Below the pieces are notes generated by a model. It saw nothing but the letters and a program-made list of their open reading frames with translations. It made no database searches and was not told where the DNA came from. From Bradyrhizobium arachidis (GTDB lineage Bacteria > Pseudomonadota > Alphaproteobacteria > Rhizobiales > Xanthobacteraceae), in assembly GCF_015291705.1 (NCBI RefSeq), contig NZ_CP030050.1, positions 3,100,001-3,164,000 on the forward strand: a DNA stretch of 64,000 nt. Reading direction: 5' to 3'. Every line of letters starts with the position of its first letter. Position 1 is the stretch's first letter. Below, piece after piece: positions 8,351 to 17,256 of the stretch. Both the position numbers and the translations under genes were made by a program.

Positions 8351-8485
8351 TATTCTTTCCCCGCATGCAAGCTGATTTCGGCCGCTGCAGCGGCCACGAG
8401 ACATGTCTACGCCGGATGGGCGGTCAAGTCATTTTCAAATCGGCGGCAGATGCGGAATTTCATTCCGCCAAAGGCGGGCCCGACG

Positions 8486-9676
8486 TCAGCGCGCCTGCTC
8501 GAGATAGGCGGCGAGGATGGCGCGCTCCTCGCCGGTCATCTCGGTGATGTTGCCCGGCGGCATCGCGTTGGACCAGGCCGCGACACGACCGATCAGGCGG
8601 ATGTTGCGATGGATGTGCTCGGGCGCGTCGAGCAGAATGCCCTTCGGCGCGGTCACGATGCCGGCCCAGACCGGTTCGGCCGCATGGCACATGCTGCAAC
8701 GGGACATCACGATCTCCTCGACATTGGCGAACGTGGGCTGCGCCTGTAGCGCGCTCGTCTTCACCTCGCGCGGGCCGGCCGCAGAAAGGAGGCAAATCGC
8801 GATCGCGCCGGCTGCCGCAACGCCCCACACCCACCACGGCGATTTTCGCCCGGCATGGCGCTCGTTGAAGAAGTGGCGGATCACGGGGCCGAGCGCCAGC
8901 ACGATCGCGACGATGATCCAGTTGAAGCGCGTGGCGTAGAGCAGGGGATAGTGGTTGCTGATCATCAGCACGACCACGGGGAGCGTCAGATAGTTGTTGT
9001 GGACCGAGCGCTCCTTGCTCGCCTTGCCGAGCTTCGGGTCGGGCGCGTGTCCCGCGATGAGCGCCGCTACGATCTTCTTCTGGTTCGGGATGATCAGGGC
9101 GAAGACGTTGGCAACCATGATGGTGCCGATGATCGCGCCGATCTGGTTGAAGGCGCCACGGCCGCTCAATACATGGGTGAAAGCGTAGGTCAGCGCGACC
9201 AGGAACAGATAGCCGCCGATGGCGAAGGGCAGCTCGCGCTGTGCCAGCCCGGTGCGACACGCGGTCTCGTAAAGCAGCCATGCGAGAGTAAGACTGCCGA
9301 GGCTGAACAGGCCGGCCTGGAATGGCGAGAGATCGAGGATCGACTTGTCGACCAGGAACAGATCGGCATCGAGATAATACACCACCACCATCAGCGCGAA
9401 GCCGGACAGCCAGGTGGTGTAGGCCTCCCATTTGAACCAGGTCAGCTCGTCCGGCATCTGGCTCGGCGCCACCAGATATTTCATGATCCGGTAGAAGCCG
9501 CCGCCATGGACCTGCCAGGCCTCGCCCTGTACGCCGCCGGGCAGGTCGCCCTTCGGCCTGAGGCTGAGATCGAGCGCGATGAAATAGAATGAGCTGCCGA
9601 TCCAGGCGATCGCGGCGACCACGTGCAGCCAGCGAAGCAGCAGGCTCGCCCATTCCGATATGATGGATCCCCACAT
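8486..9676 (-). CDS. puuD: Urate hydroxylase PuuD (membrane, cytochrome c tail)
   Basis: A 396-residue membrane protein with about eight hydrophobic segments, starting MWGSIISEWASLLLRWLHVV and containing IAWIGSSFYFIALD. The C-terminal 85 residues form a cytochrome c domain with heme motif CSMCH (about residues 320-324) and an axial-ligand-type Met in NAMPPGN. This fusion is characteristic of PuuD, which oxidises urate to 5-hydroxyisourate in purine breakdown and feeds electrons to the respiratory chain. No other purine-degradation enzymes sit next to it. The family call is strong. Confidence 0.93.
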   Translation of the reverse strand: MWGSIISEWASLLLRWLHVVAAIAWIGSSFYFIALDLSLRPKGDLPGGVQGEAWQVHGGGFYRIMKYLVAPSQMPDELTWFKWEAYTTWLSGFALMVVVYYLDADLFLVDKSILDLSPFQAGLFSLGSLTLAWLLYETACRTGLAQRELPFAIGGYLFLVALTYAFTHVLSGRGAFNQIGAIIGTIMVANVFALIIPNQKKIVAALIAGHAPDPKLGKASKERSVHNNYLTLPVVVLMISNHYPLLYATRFNWIIVAIVLALGPVIRHFFNERHAGRKSPWWVWGVAAAGAIAICLLSAAGPREVKTSALQAQPTFANVEEIVMSRCSMCHAAEPVWAGIVTAPKGILLDAPEHIHRNIRLIGRVAAWSNAMPPGNITEMTGEERAILAAYLEQAR

Positions 9677-9912
9677 GATCGTCCCGTCAATTGCGGCGCC
9701 GATGCCGCAGCTTTGATGACCGCAACCGGCGGCTCAACCCCTACAATGTGTCGCACCGATCCGTGCTATTTTCCAGTATGCTAGGTCATAGCTGATGCAC
9801 ATCGTGCGGGCAGGACGTGACGTGGGATTCGGCAGGCGTTGGATCTGCCGCAGAACGTTTGCGAGTTGAACGGCGTTGATGCCGAGACGTGCAGGCCGGG
9901 AGGAAGACCGAG

Positions 9913-11238
9913 GTGAGAAACAGGATTTCCATCGCGATGACTGCGGTCGTGGTTGCGACCGCTGCGCAGGCCGAGCCGGTACTGCAAGGCAAGGATGCCT
10001 ACGGCGATTGGCGGGCCGACAAGCCCGGTACAGTCCGGTTGATCCGGCCGGAGGATCTGGTGCGGCCCGGTGCCACGCGCTCGTTTGCGAGTTCGGCTCG
10101 TGTGGCGTCGCGCCCGTCGGAAGCCGCGCCCCAGGTGCCGGCCGGTTTCAAGATCGAGTTACTCGCGGACGGTTTGCGTGCGCCACGCATCATCAGGGTC
10201 GCACCGAATGGCGACGTCTTCGTCGCGGAGACGCGGGCCGGCGCCGTTCGCGTGCTGCGTAGCGGCGACGGCGGCAAGCTCGCGACCAACGAGGTGTTCG
10301 TCAGCGGCCTGAGGCAGCCGTTCGGCATCGCCTTCTTTCCGAACGGCGACAATCCGCAATGGGTCTACGTCGCCAACACCGATAGTGTCATCCGCTTCCC
10401 CTATCAGGCCGGCGATCTCAAGGCGCGCGGCAAGGCGGAGACGATCGTGGCGAGCCTGCCGCATGACGGCGGCCATTCCACGCGTGATGTCGTCTTCACG
10501 CCCGACAACAAGCGCATGCTCGTGTCGGTCGGCTCGCTCAGCAACGTCGCCGAGGGCATGGGCACGCCGCCGGGCGGGATGCAGGCGTGGGCGAAAGCGC
10601 GGCCGCTTGGCGCAGCCTGGGCGAGCGAGCTCGAGCGCGCCGCGGTGCTGGCCTTCACGCCTGATGGCAAGGATCGGAAGATCTATGCCACGGGCATCCG
10701 CAATTGCGTCGGCCTTGCGGTCCAACCGGAGACCAGCTTGCCCTGGTGCTCGACCAACGAGCGCGACGGTCTCGGCGACGATCTCGTGCCTGATTACGTG
10801 ACCAGCGTGAAGGAGGGCGCGTTCTACGGCTGGCCGTGGTTCTATATCGGCGGCAACGAAGACCCGCGCCATGCCGGCGCGCGGCCGGACCTCAAGGACA
10901 AGGTGACGGTGCCTGACGTGCTGATCCAGCCGCACTCGGCCTCGCTCGGCATGACCTTCTATCAGGGCACGCAGTTTCCGTCCGAGTATCAGGGCGATGC
11001 CTTCGCCGCCGAGCACGGTTCGTGGAACAGATCGAAGCGCACCGGCTACAAGGTGATCCGCATCCGGATGAAGGACGGCAAGCCGACTGGCGAGTACGAG
11101 GATTTCGTCACGGGGTTCGTGGTCAGCGACACGGAGGTGTGGGGCAGGCCGGTCGGCGTTACGGTCGCGAAGGATGGATCGCTGCTGGTGTCGGAGGACG
11201 GCAACGGCACGATCTGGCGGGTGACGCACTCGCGCTGA
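9913..11238 (+). CDS. PQQ-type sugar (sorbosone-like) dehydrogenase, secreted
   Basis: A 441-residue beta-propeller protein. I chose the GTG start because GGGAGGAAG lies just upstream and the product then begins with a clean signal peptide, (M)RNRISIAMTAVVVATAAQA. The mature part carries typical soluble glucose/sorbosone dehydrogenase blocks: LRAPRIIRVAPNGDVFVAET, GLRQPFGIAF, HDGGHSTRDVVF, GIRNCVGLA and AEHGSWNRSKRTGYKV. These enzymes oxidise sugars or alcohols in the periplasm with PQQ. The HSTRD motif replaces the HxGxR of the well-studied soluble glucose dehydrogenase. The substrate is unknown, and no PQQ synthesis genes are in the window. Confidence 0.9.
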   Translation: MRNRISIAMTAVVVATAAQAEPVLQGKDAYGDWRADKPGTVRLIRPEDLVRPGATRSFASSARVASRPSEAAPQVPAGFKIELLADGLRAPRIIRVAPNGDVFVAETRAGAVRVLRSGDGGKLATNEVFVSGLRQPFGIAFFPNGDNPQWVYVANTDSVIRFPYQAGDLKARGKAETIVASLPHDGGHSTRDVVFTPDNKRMLVSVGSLSNVAEGMGTPPGGMQAWAKARPLGAAWASELERAAVLAFTPDGKDRKIYATGIRNCVGLAVQPETSLPWCSTNERDGLGDDLVPDYVTSVKEGAFYGWPWFYIGGNEDPRHAGARPDLKDKVTVPDVLIQPHSASLGMTFYQGTQFPSEYQGDAFAAEHGSWNRSKRTGYKVIRIRMKDGKPTGEYEDFVTGFVVSDTEVWGRPVGVTVAKDGSLLVSEDGNGTIWRVTHSR

Positions 11239-11251
11239 GCGCGCGCTTCGC

Positions 11252-11273
11252 CTCTCCCCGCAAGCGGGGAGAG
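11252..11273. terminator. Palindromic terminator-like repeat
   Basis: A perfect 10-base stem, CTCTCCCCGC (11252-11261) and GCGGGGAGAG (11264-11273), with a two-base loop, sits between the convergent sugar dehydrogenase and SDR genes. It belongs to a widespread repeat class in this genome (compare 35821-35840 and 58923-58947) and may terminate transcription from both sides; there is no clear T-run. Confidence 0.55.
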
Positions 11274-11284
11274 GGGGAGGAGAC

Positions 11285-12085
11285 CTACCCCCGTCTCACA
11301 CTCGCCCCGCCGTCCACCGGCAGCGTCACCCCCGTGATGAAATTCGCTTCGTCCGACGCCAGGAACAGCGCGGCGTTCGCGACGTCCCAGCCCGTGCCCA
11401 TCTTCCTGCGCAGCGGCACCTTGCTGTCGCGTTCGGCTTCGACTTCGGCGCGGGTCTTGTGCCATTCGCGGGCGCGGGTGTCGACCGCCATCGGCGTGTT
11501 CATCAGGCCGGGAAGGATGACGTTGGCGCGGATGCCGTATTCGGCGTTCTGGTAGGCGAGCTGCTCGGTGAAGGCGATCATCGCCGACTTCGTCGCCTTG
11601 TAGGCGACGTAGGGATAGGTCGTGATCGCCGCCATGGAGGAGATGTTGATGATGGCGCCGCTTCGCTGCGCGCGCATGATCGGGATCACTTCCTTCGCGG
11701 CGAGAATGCAGCTCTTCAGATTGATGGCGACGACGCGGTCGAACGCCTCTTCGGTGATTTGAAGCAGCTCGGCATCGCCGCCGGAGAGGCTGACGCCGAC
11801 ATTGTTGTGCAGCACGTCGATGCGGCCCCAGCGCGATTGCGCGTCCGCCACCATCGCCTTGATATCGGCAGCTTTGGTCACGTCGGCCTTGCAGGCCGCG
11901 GCGGTGCCGCCTTGTGCGGCGATCATCGCAACCGTCTCCTGCGCCGAGTCCAGATGGTGGTCGACGCACAAGACCTTCGCACCCTCGCGCGCGAAAGTCA
12001 GCGCGGTGGCGCGGCCATTGCCCATGCCTTCGCCGGGGCTCTGGCCGGCGCCGACCACGATCGCAACCTTGTCCTTCAAGCGCAT
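11285..12085 (-). CDS. SDR-family oxidoreductase
   Basis: A 266-residue classical short-chain dehydrogenase. The nucleotide-binding glycine motif is the unusual GAGQSPGEGMGNG (residues about 12-24), with a small insert relative to TGxxxGIG. The NNVG motif and the catalytic pair in YVAYK follow in the expected order. The C-terminus ITGVTLPVDGGASVRRG is typical. It would use NAD(P)H to interconvert an alcohol and ketone. The start lies one base after the stop of the decarboxylase-like gene, with GGGAGTG inside that gene, so the two form an operon. The substrate is unknown. Confidence 0.92.
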   Translation of the reverse strand: MRLKDKVAIVVGAGQSPGEGMGNGRATALTFAREGAKVLCVDHHLDSAQETVAMIAAQGGTAAACKADVTKAADIKAMVADAQSRWGRIDVLHNNVGVSLSGGDAELLQITEEAFDRVVAINLKSCILAAKEVIPIMRAQRSGAIINISSMAAITTYPYVAYKATKSAMIAFTEQLAYQNAEYGIRANVILPGLMNTPMAVDTRAREWHKTRAEVEAERDSKVPLRRKMGTGWDVANAALFLASDEANFITGVTLPVDGGASVRRG

Positions 12086-12086
12086 C

Positions 12087-12641
12087 TCAATTCACTCCCG
12101 GAATCGGGTACTGCTGGAGTACCTCTTTGTAATAGGGCTCGTTGTCGATCTTCATGGTGGCGAGCACGCGCACCACGCCGCAATAGAAGGCGATGGTCAG
12201 CACGAGGTCGACCATGTGCTCGTCGGACAGGTGCTGCTTGATCGCGGCGAAGGTCGCATCCGACATCGCGAGCTCGCGCACCATCTCGCGTGCGCCCTTC
12301 AGGATCGCCTTCGCCAGCGGCTCCAGCTTCGACGGCTTGCCTTCGGTCTCGGCCATCAGGCCGGCAATGTCCTCGTCGGTGACGCCGAATTCCTTGCCGA
12401 TCTTCACGTGGTGGGTGAATTCATATTCCGACTTCTCCATCCAGCCGACCTGGAGGATCGCAAGCTCGCGCAGGCGCGGATCGAGCTTGCTCGTGAAGCG
12501 GATATAGCCGCCGATGCCGTTGAATGCGCGCGCCATCTCTGGCGAGTTGACCAGCAGCTTGTGCAGATTGGTGTTGCGCTTGAGCATGTCGCGATATTCG
12601 GGCGCGACCTGGTCGGCCTCGAGATAGGGCAGGCGGGCCAT
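12087..12641 (-). CDS. Carboxymuconolactone decarboxylase-family protein
   Basis: A 184-residue, all-helical protein with the family pattern LDPRLRELAILQVGWMEKSEYEFTHH (about residues 53-78) and a C-terminal HMVDLVLTIAFYCGVVRVL. The paired Cys of peroxidase-type members (CxxC) is absent, with EYEFTHH in that place, as in decarboxylase-like members. It is first in a two-gene operon with the SDR, which suggests a joint role in breaking down an organic acid or ring compound. The start has AGAGGAAA upstream. The real substrate is unknown. Confidence 0.88.
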   Translation of the reverse strand: MARLPYLEADQVAPEYRDMLKRNTNLHKLLVNSPEMARAFNGIGGYIRFTSKLDPRLRELAILQVGWMEKSEYEFTHHVKIGKEFGVTDEDIAGLMAETEGKPSKLEPLAKAILKGAREMVRELAMSDATFAAIKQHLSDEHMVDLVLTIAFYCGVVRVLATMKIDNEPYYKEVLQQYPIPGVN

Positions 12642-12669
12642 TGCGGTGTTTCCTCTGATGTTCTTGTGA

Positions 12670-12818
12670 CTAGCGTTCGGGGGACAGTGTCACCTCGCGA
12701 CCCGCGAACGACGCCTTTGCGCCGGCGCGGGCCAGCAAATTGCTGCAACGCGGCCGCCGCCGCCGCTGATCAATGCCGTCCTGCCGGCGAGGCCGGCTTT
12801 GTCCTCAGGGCTCCGCAT
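12670..12818 (-). pseudogene. Decayed SDR N-terminal fragment (frameshifted)
   Basis: Reading the minus strand from the ATG at 12818 gives DKAGLAGRTALISGGGGRVA, which matches the first strand and glycine-rich loop of a short-chain dehydrogenase. A shift of frame then gives LLARAGAKASFAGREVTL, matching the next helix and strand of the same fold, before a stop at 12670. About 45 residues of an SDR remain, broken by one frameshift, directly upstream of the decarboxylase-SDR operon. It is shorter than any functional SDR. Confidence 0.55.
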
Positions 12819-12891
12819 GTCGTTTCATCCCGATATTTTTCGTGCAAGTTAGCAATGCGGCGCGGAGGTGAGAAGACCGACTGTCCTGCTC

Positions 12892-12908
12892 CGATGTCAT
12901 TGACATCG
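12892..12908. promoter_or_regulatory. Perfect dyad upstream of cyoA (possible operator)
   Basis: CGATGTCA-T-TGACATCG is an 8-base perfect inverted repeat with a one-base centre. It lies 58 bases before the chosen cyoA start, where a regulator of the oxidase operon would be expected to bind. I see no poly-T run, so it is not a typical terminator. Which protein binds it is unknown. Confidence 0.5.
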
Positions 12909-12966
12909 CATGGAATTGCATGCCGCCGCACGGTACGGCCGACCGGTGTGTCGTGGAACTGTCCCG

Positions 12967-13878
12967 ATGCAACTTCGTTTGCTGCAACGGAGCTTTTCGC
13001 GTTACGCTCTCCTTCGGGGCTTCCCAACCGCCAGTGGCTTGCCGATGAATCTGCTTGATCCACAAGGGCCCGTAGCTGCGGCCAACAGCACCATTTTGGT
13101 CGATTCTGTCTTCATCATGCTCGTGATCGTGGTGCCAACCATTTTCGCGATCCTGGCGTTCGCGTTCTGGTTTCGCGCCTCCAATACCAAAGCGCGCTTC
13201 CAGCCGGGCTTCGTCTATTCCGGCCGCGTCGAAATGGTGGTGTGGGCGATCCCCGCGCTCACCGTCATCCTGCTCGGCGGCGTCGCCTGGATCGGCTCGC
13301 ATCAGCTCGATCCTGCCGCCCCCGTGCCGGGCACCGGCAGCCCGCTGCGGATCCAGGCCGTCTCGCTCGACTGGAAATGGCTGTTCATCTATCCCGACCA
13401 GCGCATCGCCACCGTCAACACGCTGACGGTGCCGGCCGGTGCGGAGCTGAATTTCCAGCTGACCTCGTCGAGCGTGATGAACGTGTTCTTCATCCCGCAG
13501 CTCGGCAGCATGATCTACACCATGAACGGCATGGTGACGCGGCTGAACCTGCGCGCCGACAATGAGGGCAAGCTCCAGGGCCTGTCGGCGCATTTCTCCG
13601 GTGACGGCTTTCCCGACATGCTGTTCGACGTCAACGTGGTCTCGCCGCTCGCTTTCCCTGATTGGGTGGCGAACACCGCGAAGACCGACGCCGTGCTGAA
13701 CGAGGACAGCTACAAGAAGCTGATGCAGCAGGGCATCGAGCGGGGCCGGCCGGTTTATCGCCTCGATGATCCTCGCCTGTTCGACCTGATCTCGACCCAG
13801 CACATCCCGCCGGGGCCTGGACCGGAGCTCGCGTCCGGCGCCGGCCGGCCGCACAGTGGAGGCCTTGATGCTCGGTAA
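12967..13878 (+). CDS. cyoA: Cytochrome bo3 ubiquinol oxidase subunit II
   Basis: A 303-residue subunit with two transmembrane helices (about 37-65 and 87-110) and a periplasmic cupredoxin-like domain. The [18 protein letters not shown] opening and [15 protein letters not shown] block ([11 protein letters not shown]) match CyoA. The CuA ligand motif of cytochrome c oxidases (CxxxC...H) is replaced by [10 protein letters not shown], so this subunit accepts electrons from quinol. The usual lipoprotein Cys is not seen, and the N-terminus is uncertain: ATG at 12967 is chosen, with ATG at 13045 possible. First gene of cyoABCD; its stop lies inside cyoB. Confidence 0.92.
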   Translation: MQLRLLQRSFSRYALLRGFPTASGLPMNLLDPQGPVAAANSTILVDSVFIMLVIVVPTIFAILAFAFWFRASNTKARFQPGFVYSGRVEMVVWAIPALTVILLGGVAWIGSHQLDPAAPVPGTGSPLRIQAVSLDWKWLFIYPDQRIATVNTLTVPAGAELNFQLTSSSVMNVFFIPQLGSMIYTMNGMVTRLNLRADNEGKLQGLSAHFSGDGFPDMLFDVNVVSPLAFPDWVANTAKTDAVLNEDSYKKLMQQGIERGRPVYRLDDPRLFDLISTQHIPPGPGPELASGAGRPHSGGLDAR

Positions 13879-15868
13879 GCTCGATTGGTCGGCGATCCCG
13901 TTCGATCAGCCCATTCCGCTCGTCGCAGGCGGGGTCGTGCTGGTGGCGATCCTGGGCGTGCTGGCCTGGGTCGTGGTGAGGGGACATCTGCCCTATCTCT
14001 GGCACGAATGGATCACCAGCGTCGACCACAAGCGCATCGGCGTGATGTACATCCTGCTCGCGTCCGTGATGCTGCTACGCGGCGGCAGCGACGCCATCAT
14101 GATGCGGATCCAGCAGGCAGTCGCCTACCAGTCGCAGGGTTATCTGCCGCCCGAGCACTACAACCAGATCTTTTCGGCTCACGGCACCATCATGATCTTC
14201 TTCGTCGCGATGCCGTTCGTGATCGGGCTGATGAACCTCGTCGTGCCGCTCCAGCTCGGCGTGCGCGACGTTGCCTTCCCGACGCTCAATTCGGTCGGCT
14301 TCTGGCTGACGGCGACCGGCGCGCTGCTGGTCAATCTCTCGCTGGTGATCGGCGAGTTCGCGCGCACCGGCTGGCTCGCCTTTCCTCCGCTGTCGGGACT
14401 GTCCTATTCGCCGGGCGTCGGCGTCGATTATTACGCCTGGTCGCTCCAGATCTCGGGCGTCGGCACGCTGGTGGCCGGCATCAATCTGGTCACGACGGTT
14501 CTGAAGCTGCGCACGAAGGGCATGAACTATCTGCGCATGCCGATGTTCTGCTGGACCACGCTCGCCTCCAACCTCCTGATCGTCGCCGCGTTCCCGATCC
14601 TCACCGCCACGCTCGCGATGCTGCTGCTCGACCGTTACCTCGGCTTCCATTTCTTCACCAATGAAGCCGGTGGCAACGTCATGATGTTCATGAATTTGAT
14701 CTGGGCCTGGGGACATCCGGAGGTCTACATCCTGGTGCTCCCCGCCTTCGGCATCTTCTCCGAGGTGGTGTCAACCTTCTCCGGCAAGGCATTGTTCGGC
14801 TACCGCTCCATGGTGCTCGCGACCATGGCGATCTGCGTCATCTCCTTCATGGTCTGGCTGCACCATTTCTTCACGATGGGCGCGGGCCCCGACGTCAACG
14901 CCATCTTCGGCATCGCCAGCATGATCATCGCGGTGCCGACGGGGGTGAAGATCTACAACTGGCTGTTCACGATGTATGGCGGCCGCATCCGCTTTGCGAC
15001 GCCGATGCTGTGGGCGGTCGGCTTCATGGTCACCTTCATCATCGGTGGCCTCACGGGCGTGCTGGTCGCGGTGCCGCCGGCCGACTTCATGCTCCACAAC
15101 AGCATGTTCCTGGTGGCGCATTTCCACAACGTCATCATCGGCGGCGTGCTGTTCGGCGCCTTCGCCGGCTTCGAATACTGGTTTCCGAAGGCGTTCGGCT
15201 TCCGCCTCGACGAGCGCTGGGGCAAGGCCGCGTTCTGGTTCACCTTCGTCGGATTCTACGTCACCTTCATGCCGCTCTACATCGCCGGTATGCTGGGCAT
15301 GACGCGGCGGCTGCAGCACTACGATGTCGCTGCGTGGCGGCCATGGATGTTCGTGGCAGCGTTCGGCATGGCCGTGCTGAGCGTCGGGGTGATCTGCCAG
15401 ATCATGCAGCTCGTGGTCAGCATCCGCAACCGCGAGGCGCTGCGCGACCGCACCGGCGATCCCTGGGACGGGCGCTCGCTGGAATGGGCGACCTCGTCGC
15501 CCCCGCCCGTATTCAATTTCGCTTTCAATCCGGATGTACGCGGCGAGGACGCCTATTGGGACATGAAGGCCAAAGCCCAGCAGCAATCGCTCGAGCACGA
15601 CGAGCCCGAATATCAGGACATCGAGATGCCCCGGAACTCGCCGACCGGTTTCGTCTGCGCCTTCTTCGCCACCATCATGGGCTTTGCGCTGATCTGGCAC
15701 ATCTGGTGGATGGTGATGGTGGGTGGTGTCGGTGCGTTCGCGACCTTCGTCGTGTTCGCCTGGCGCGACCATGATGAATACGTCATTCCGGCCGCCGAGG
15801 TCGCCCGCATCGACCGCGTCAATCTCGAAGAGCGGCGCAGCCTCGTCAGCATGGCGGGAGCAGTCTGA
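13868..15868 (+). CDS. cyoB: Cytochrome bo3 ubiquinol oxidase subunit I
   Basis: A 666-residue heme-copper oxidase core subunit with about 14-15 transmembrane helices. The heme and CuB ligands are in [16 protein letters not shown] (with the cross-linked Tyr), WLHHFF and VAHFHNV. The quinol-site residues [10 protein letters not shown] match the Arg and Asp of the E. coli enzyme. It reduces oxygen to water and pumps protons. ATG at 13868 is chosen because GGAGG lies five bases before it; a GTG four codons earlier is less likely. It overlaps cyoA by 11 bases and cyoC by one. Confidence 0.96.
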   Translation: MLGKLDWSAIPFDQPIPLVAGGVVLVAILGVLAWVVVRGHLPYLWHEWITSVDHKRIGVMYILLASVMLLRGGSDAIMMRIQQAVAYQSQGYLPPEHYNQIFSAHGTIMIFFVAMPFVIGLMNLVVPLQLGVRDVAFPTLNSVGFWLTATGALLVNLSLVIGEFARTGWLAFPPLSGLSYSPGVGVDYYAWSLQISGVGTLVAGINLVTTVLKLRTKGMNYLRMPMFCWTTLASNLLIVAAFPILTATLAMLLLDRYLGFHFFTNEAGGNVMMFMNLIWAWGHPEVYILVLPAFGIFSEVVSTFSGKALFGYRSMVLATMAICVISFMVWLHHFFTMGAGPDVNAIFGIASMIIAVPTGVKIYNWLFTMYGGRIRFATPMLWAVGFMVTFIIGGLTGVLVAVPPADFMLHNSMFLVAHFHNVIIGGVLFGAFAGFEYWFPKAFGFRLDERWGKAAFWFTFVGFYVTFMPLYIAGMLGMTRRLQHYDVAAWRPWMFVAAFGMAVLSVGVICQIMQLVVSIRNREALRDRTGDPWDGRSLEWATSSPPPVFNFAFNPDVRGEDAYWDMKAKAQQQSLEHDEPEYQDIEMPRNSPTGFVCAFFATIMGFALIWHIWWMVMVGGVGAFATFVVFAWRDHDEYVIPAAEVARIDRVNLEERRSLVSMAGAV

Positions 15869-16509
15869 TGTCGATGACCGCGACCGCCGGCCACGCCCAT
15901 GCCGATCCCCATCACATCGGCCTTGTCATCGAGCATCCCGGGCCCGCGTCGAAGCGGATCGTGACCGCGTACGGCTTCTGGGTCTTCCTGCTCTCCGATA
16001 TCGTGATGTTCTCCTGCTTCTTCGCTGCCTATGCGGTGCTTGTCCATCAGACCGCAGACGGACCGAAGGGCTCGGAGATCTTCGAACAGCGGAATGTCGC
16101 GATCGAGACGGTCTGCCTACTGCTGTCGAGCTTCACCTGCGGCATGGCCAGCATTGCAGCCGACGTGCGCAACCGGTTCTGGTTCTACCTCGGCATGACC
16201 GTGACCTGTGTGCTCGGCCTGATCTTCCTCGTCATCGAATTCCGCGAATTCGCCGATCTCGTTGCGCGCGGCTACGGCCCGTCACGGAGCGCCTTCCTGT
16301 CGTCGTTCTTCTCGCTGGTCGGTTGCCACGGCCTGCATGTCTCTGCCGGTGTCCTGTGGCTGCTCACCATGATGGCCCAGGTCTTCGCCAAGGGCTTTCG
16401 CGCCGACGTCCTGCGGCGGATGATGTGCTTTGCGCTGTTCTGGCACGCGCTCGACATCATCTGGGTCGGGGTCTTCTCCGTCGTCTACCTGCTCGGGAGT
16501 GCCGTATGA
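15868..16509 (+). CDS. cyoC: Cytochrome bo3 ubiquinol oxidase subunit III
   Basis: A 213-residue membrane protein with five helices. It has the family blocks YGFWVFLLSDIVMFSCFFAAY, FFSLVGCHGLHVSAGVLWLL and CFALFWHALDIIWVGVFSVV. Subunit III stabilises the core oxidase. The start codon shares its A with the cyoB stop (TGATG), and the stop overlaps cyoD (ATGA), so all four subunits are tightly coupled. Confidence 0.95.
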   Translation: MSMTATAGHAHADPHHIGLVIEHPGPASKRIVTAYGFWVFLLSDIVMFSCFFAAYAVLVHQTADGPKGSEIFEQRNVAIETVCLLLSSFTCGMASIAADVRNRFWFYLGMTVTCVLGLIFLVIEFREFADLVARGYGPSRSAFLSSFFSLVGCHGLHVSAGVLWLLTMMAQVFAKGFRADVLRRMMCFALFWHALDIIWVGVFSVVYLLGSAV

Positions 16510-16892
16510 GCGATCAGACGCACATGCATGCCGAACATGACCTCGCACCAGGCGAGGAAGAGCAACACAGTGTCGGCGAACGGATCCTCGGCTATGTCGT
16601 CGGCCTCGTCCTGGCGCTGCTGCTCACGGCGACGTCGTTCTTCATCGCGGGGACCGACCTTGTCTGGCAGCCTTCGATCCCCGTCGCGCTGATCGTGCTC
16701 GCGATCGCGCAGATGGGCGTGCATCTCGTGTTCTTCCTGCACATCACCACGGGCCCGGACAACACTAACAACGTACTGGCGCTGGCGTTCGGGCTGCTGG
16801 TCGTCTTCCTGGTGGTTGGCGGCACCGTCTGGATCATGTCGCATCTCAACCAGAACATGCCGCCGATGGATCAGATCATGATGCGCCAGTAG
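16506..16892 (+). CDS. cyoD: Cytochrome bo3 ubiquinol oxidase subunit IV
   Basis: A 128-residue protein with three transmembrane helices after a His/Glu-rich N-terminus. The blocks ILGYVVGLVLALLLTATSFF and AIAQMGVHLVFFLHI are diagnostic of CyoD, which assists assembly of the CuB centre. It is last in the operon. The heme O synthase gene cyoE does not follow, so heme O must be supplied from elsewhere or a different heme used. Confidence 0.93.
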   Translation: MSDQTHMHAEHDLAPGEEEQHSVGERILGYVVGLVLALLLTATSFFIAGTDLVWQPSIPVALIVLAIAQMGVHLVFFLHITTGPDNTNNVLALAFGLLVVFLVVGGTVWIMSHLNQNMPPMDQIMMRQ

Positions 16893-16944
16893 CTCGCATG
16901 GCAGCTGAGGAAGTCTTGAGCTTGATGCGTTGATCTCACCGCGT

Positions 16945-17019
16945 CGTCATGGCCTGGCTTGACCCGGCTATCGGCGTCTTGCTTCTCGGCATGAAGAACG
17001 TGGATGCCCGGGCATGACG
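16945..17019. repeat. Palindromic intergenic repeat
   Basis: CGTCATGGCC...GGC...CCCGG arms at the left (from 16945) and CCCGGGCATGACG at the right (to 17019) form an imperfect 75-base palindrome, a REP-like type I associate with Bradyrhizobium. It follows the cyo operon and may help end transcription. The remaining part of the 364-base gap 16893-17256 holds only the hairpin at 17057-17079; I see no gene. Confidence 0.65.
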
Positions 17020-17056
17020 GCCGGAGTTGGCACCCACAGCTCCGCAAAAAAGAAGA

Positions 17057-17079
17057 GCCGCTTGTTTGTGACAAGCGGC
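17057..17079. terminator. Stem-loop between cyoD and the nuclease gene
   Basis: GCCGCTTG (17057-17064) pairs perfectly with CAAGCGGC (17072-17079) around a seven-base loop. An A-run (AAAAAAG) precedes it, which on the minus strand would read as a stem followed by a T-rich run, so it fits a terminator for the minus-strand nuclease gene. A GGGAGGAAAC sequence on the plus strand just after it looks like an orphan ribosome-binding site without a downstream gene. Confidence 0.5.
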
Positions 17080-17256
17080 CCAAGTCTAGGGAGGAAACGC
17101 CCGAGCAAAGACAATCGGCCGAAGCCGGATTGCTGCCAAGGAAACGCTCGCGCAAAGCGCTTGCGTACACATATAGGTGCAGCAACTCCCGCTGAAGTTC
17201 AATTCCGGATCAATACTGTCTCGGAGTACCACTCACGGCTGCGTGAAACCCCTTGT

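Noticed and set aside
12967..13878. Cytochrome c oxidase subunit II (CtaC) for the first oxidase gene
   Set aside because: The CuA ligands are absent, so it is a quinol oxidase subunit.
17085..17210. Small gene after the GGGAGGAAAC site
   Set aside because: No start codon at proper spacing gives a convincing product; the frames there are basic and repeat-like.
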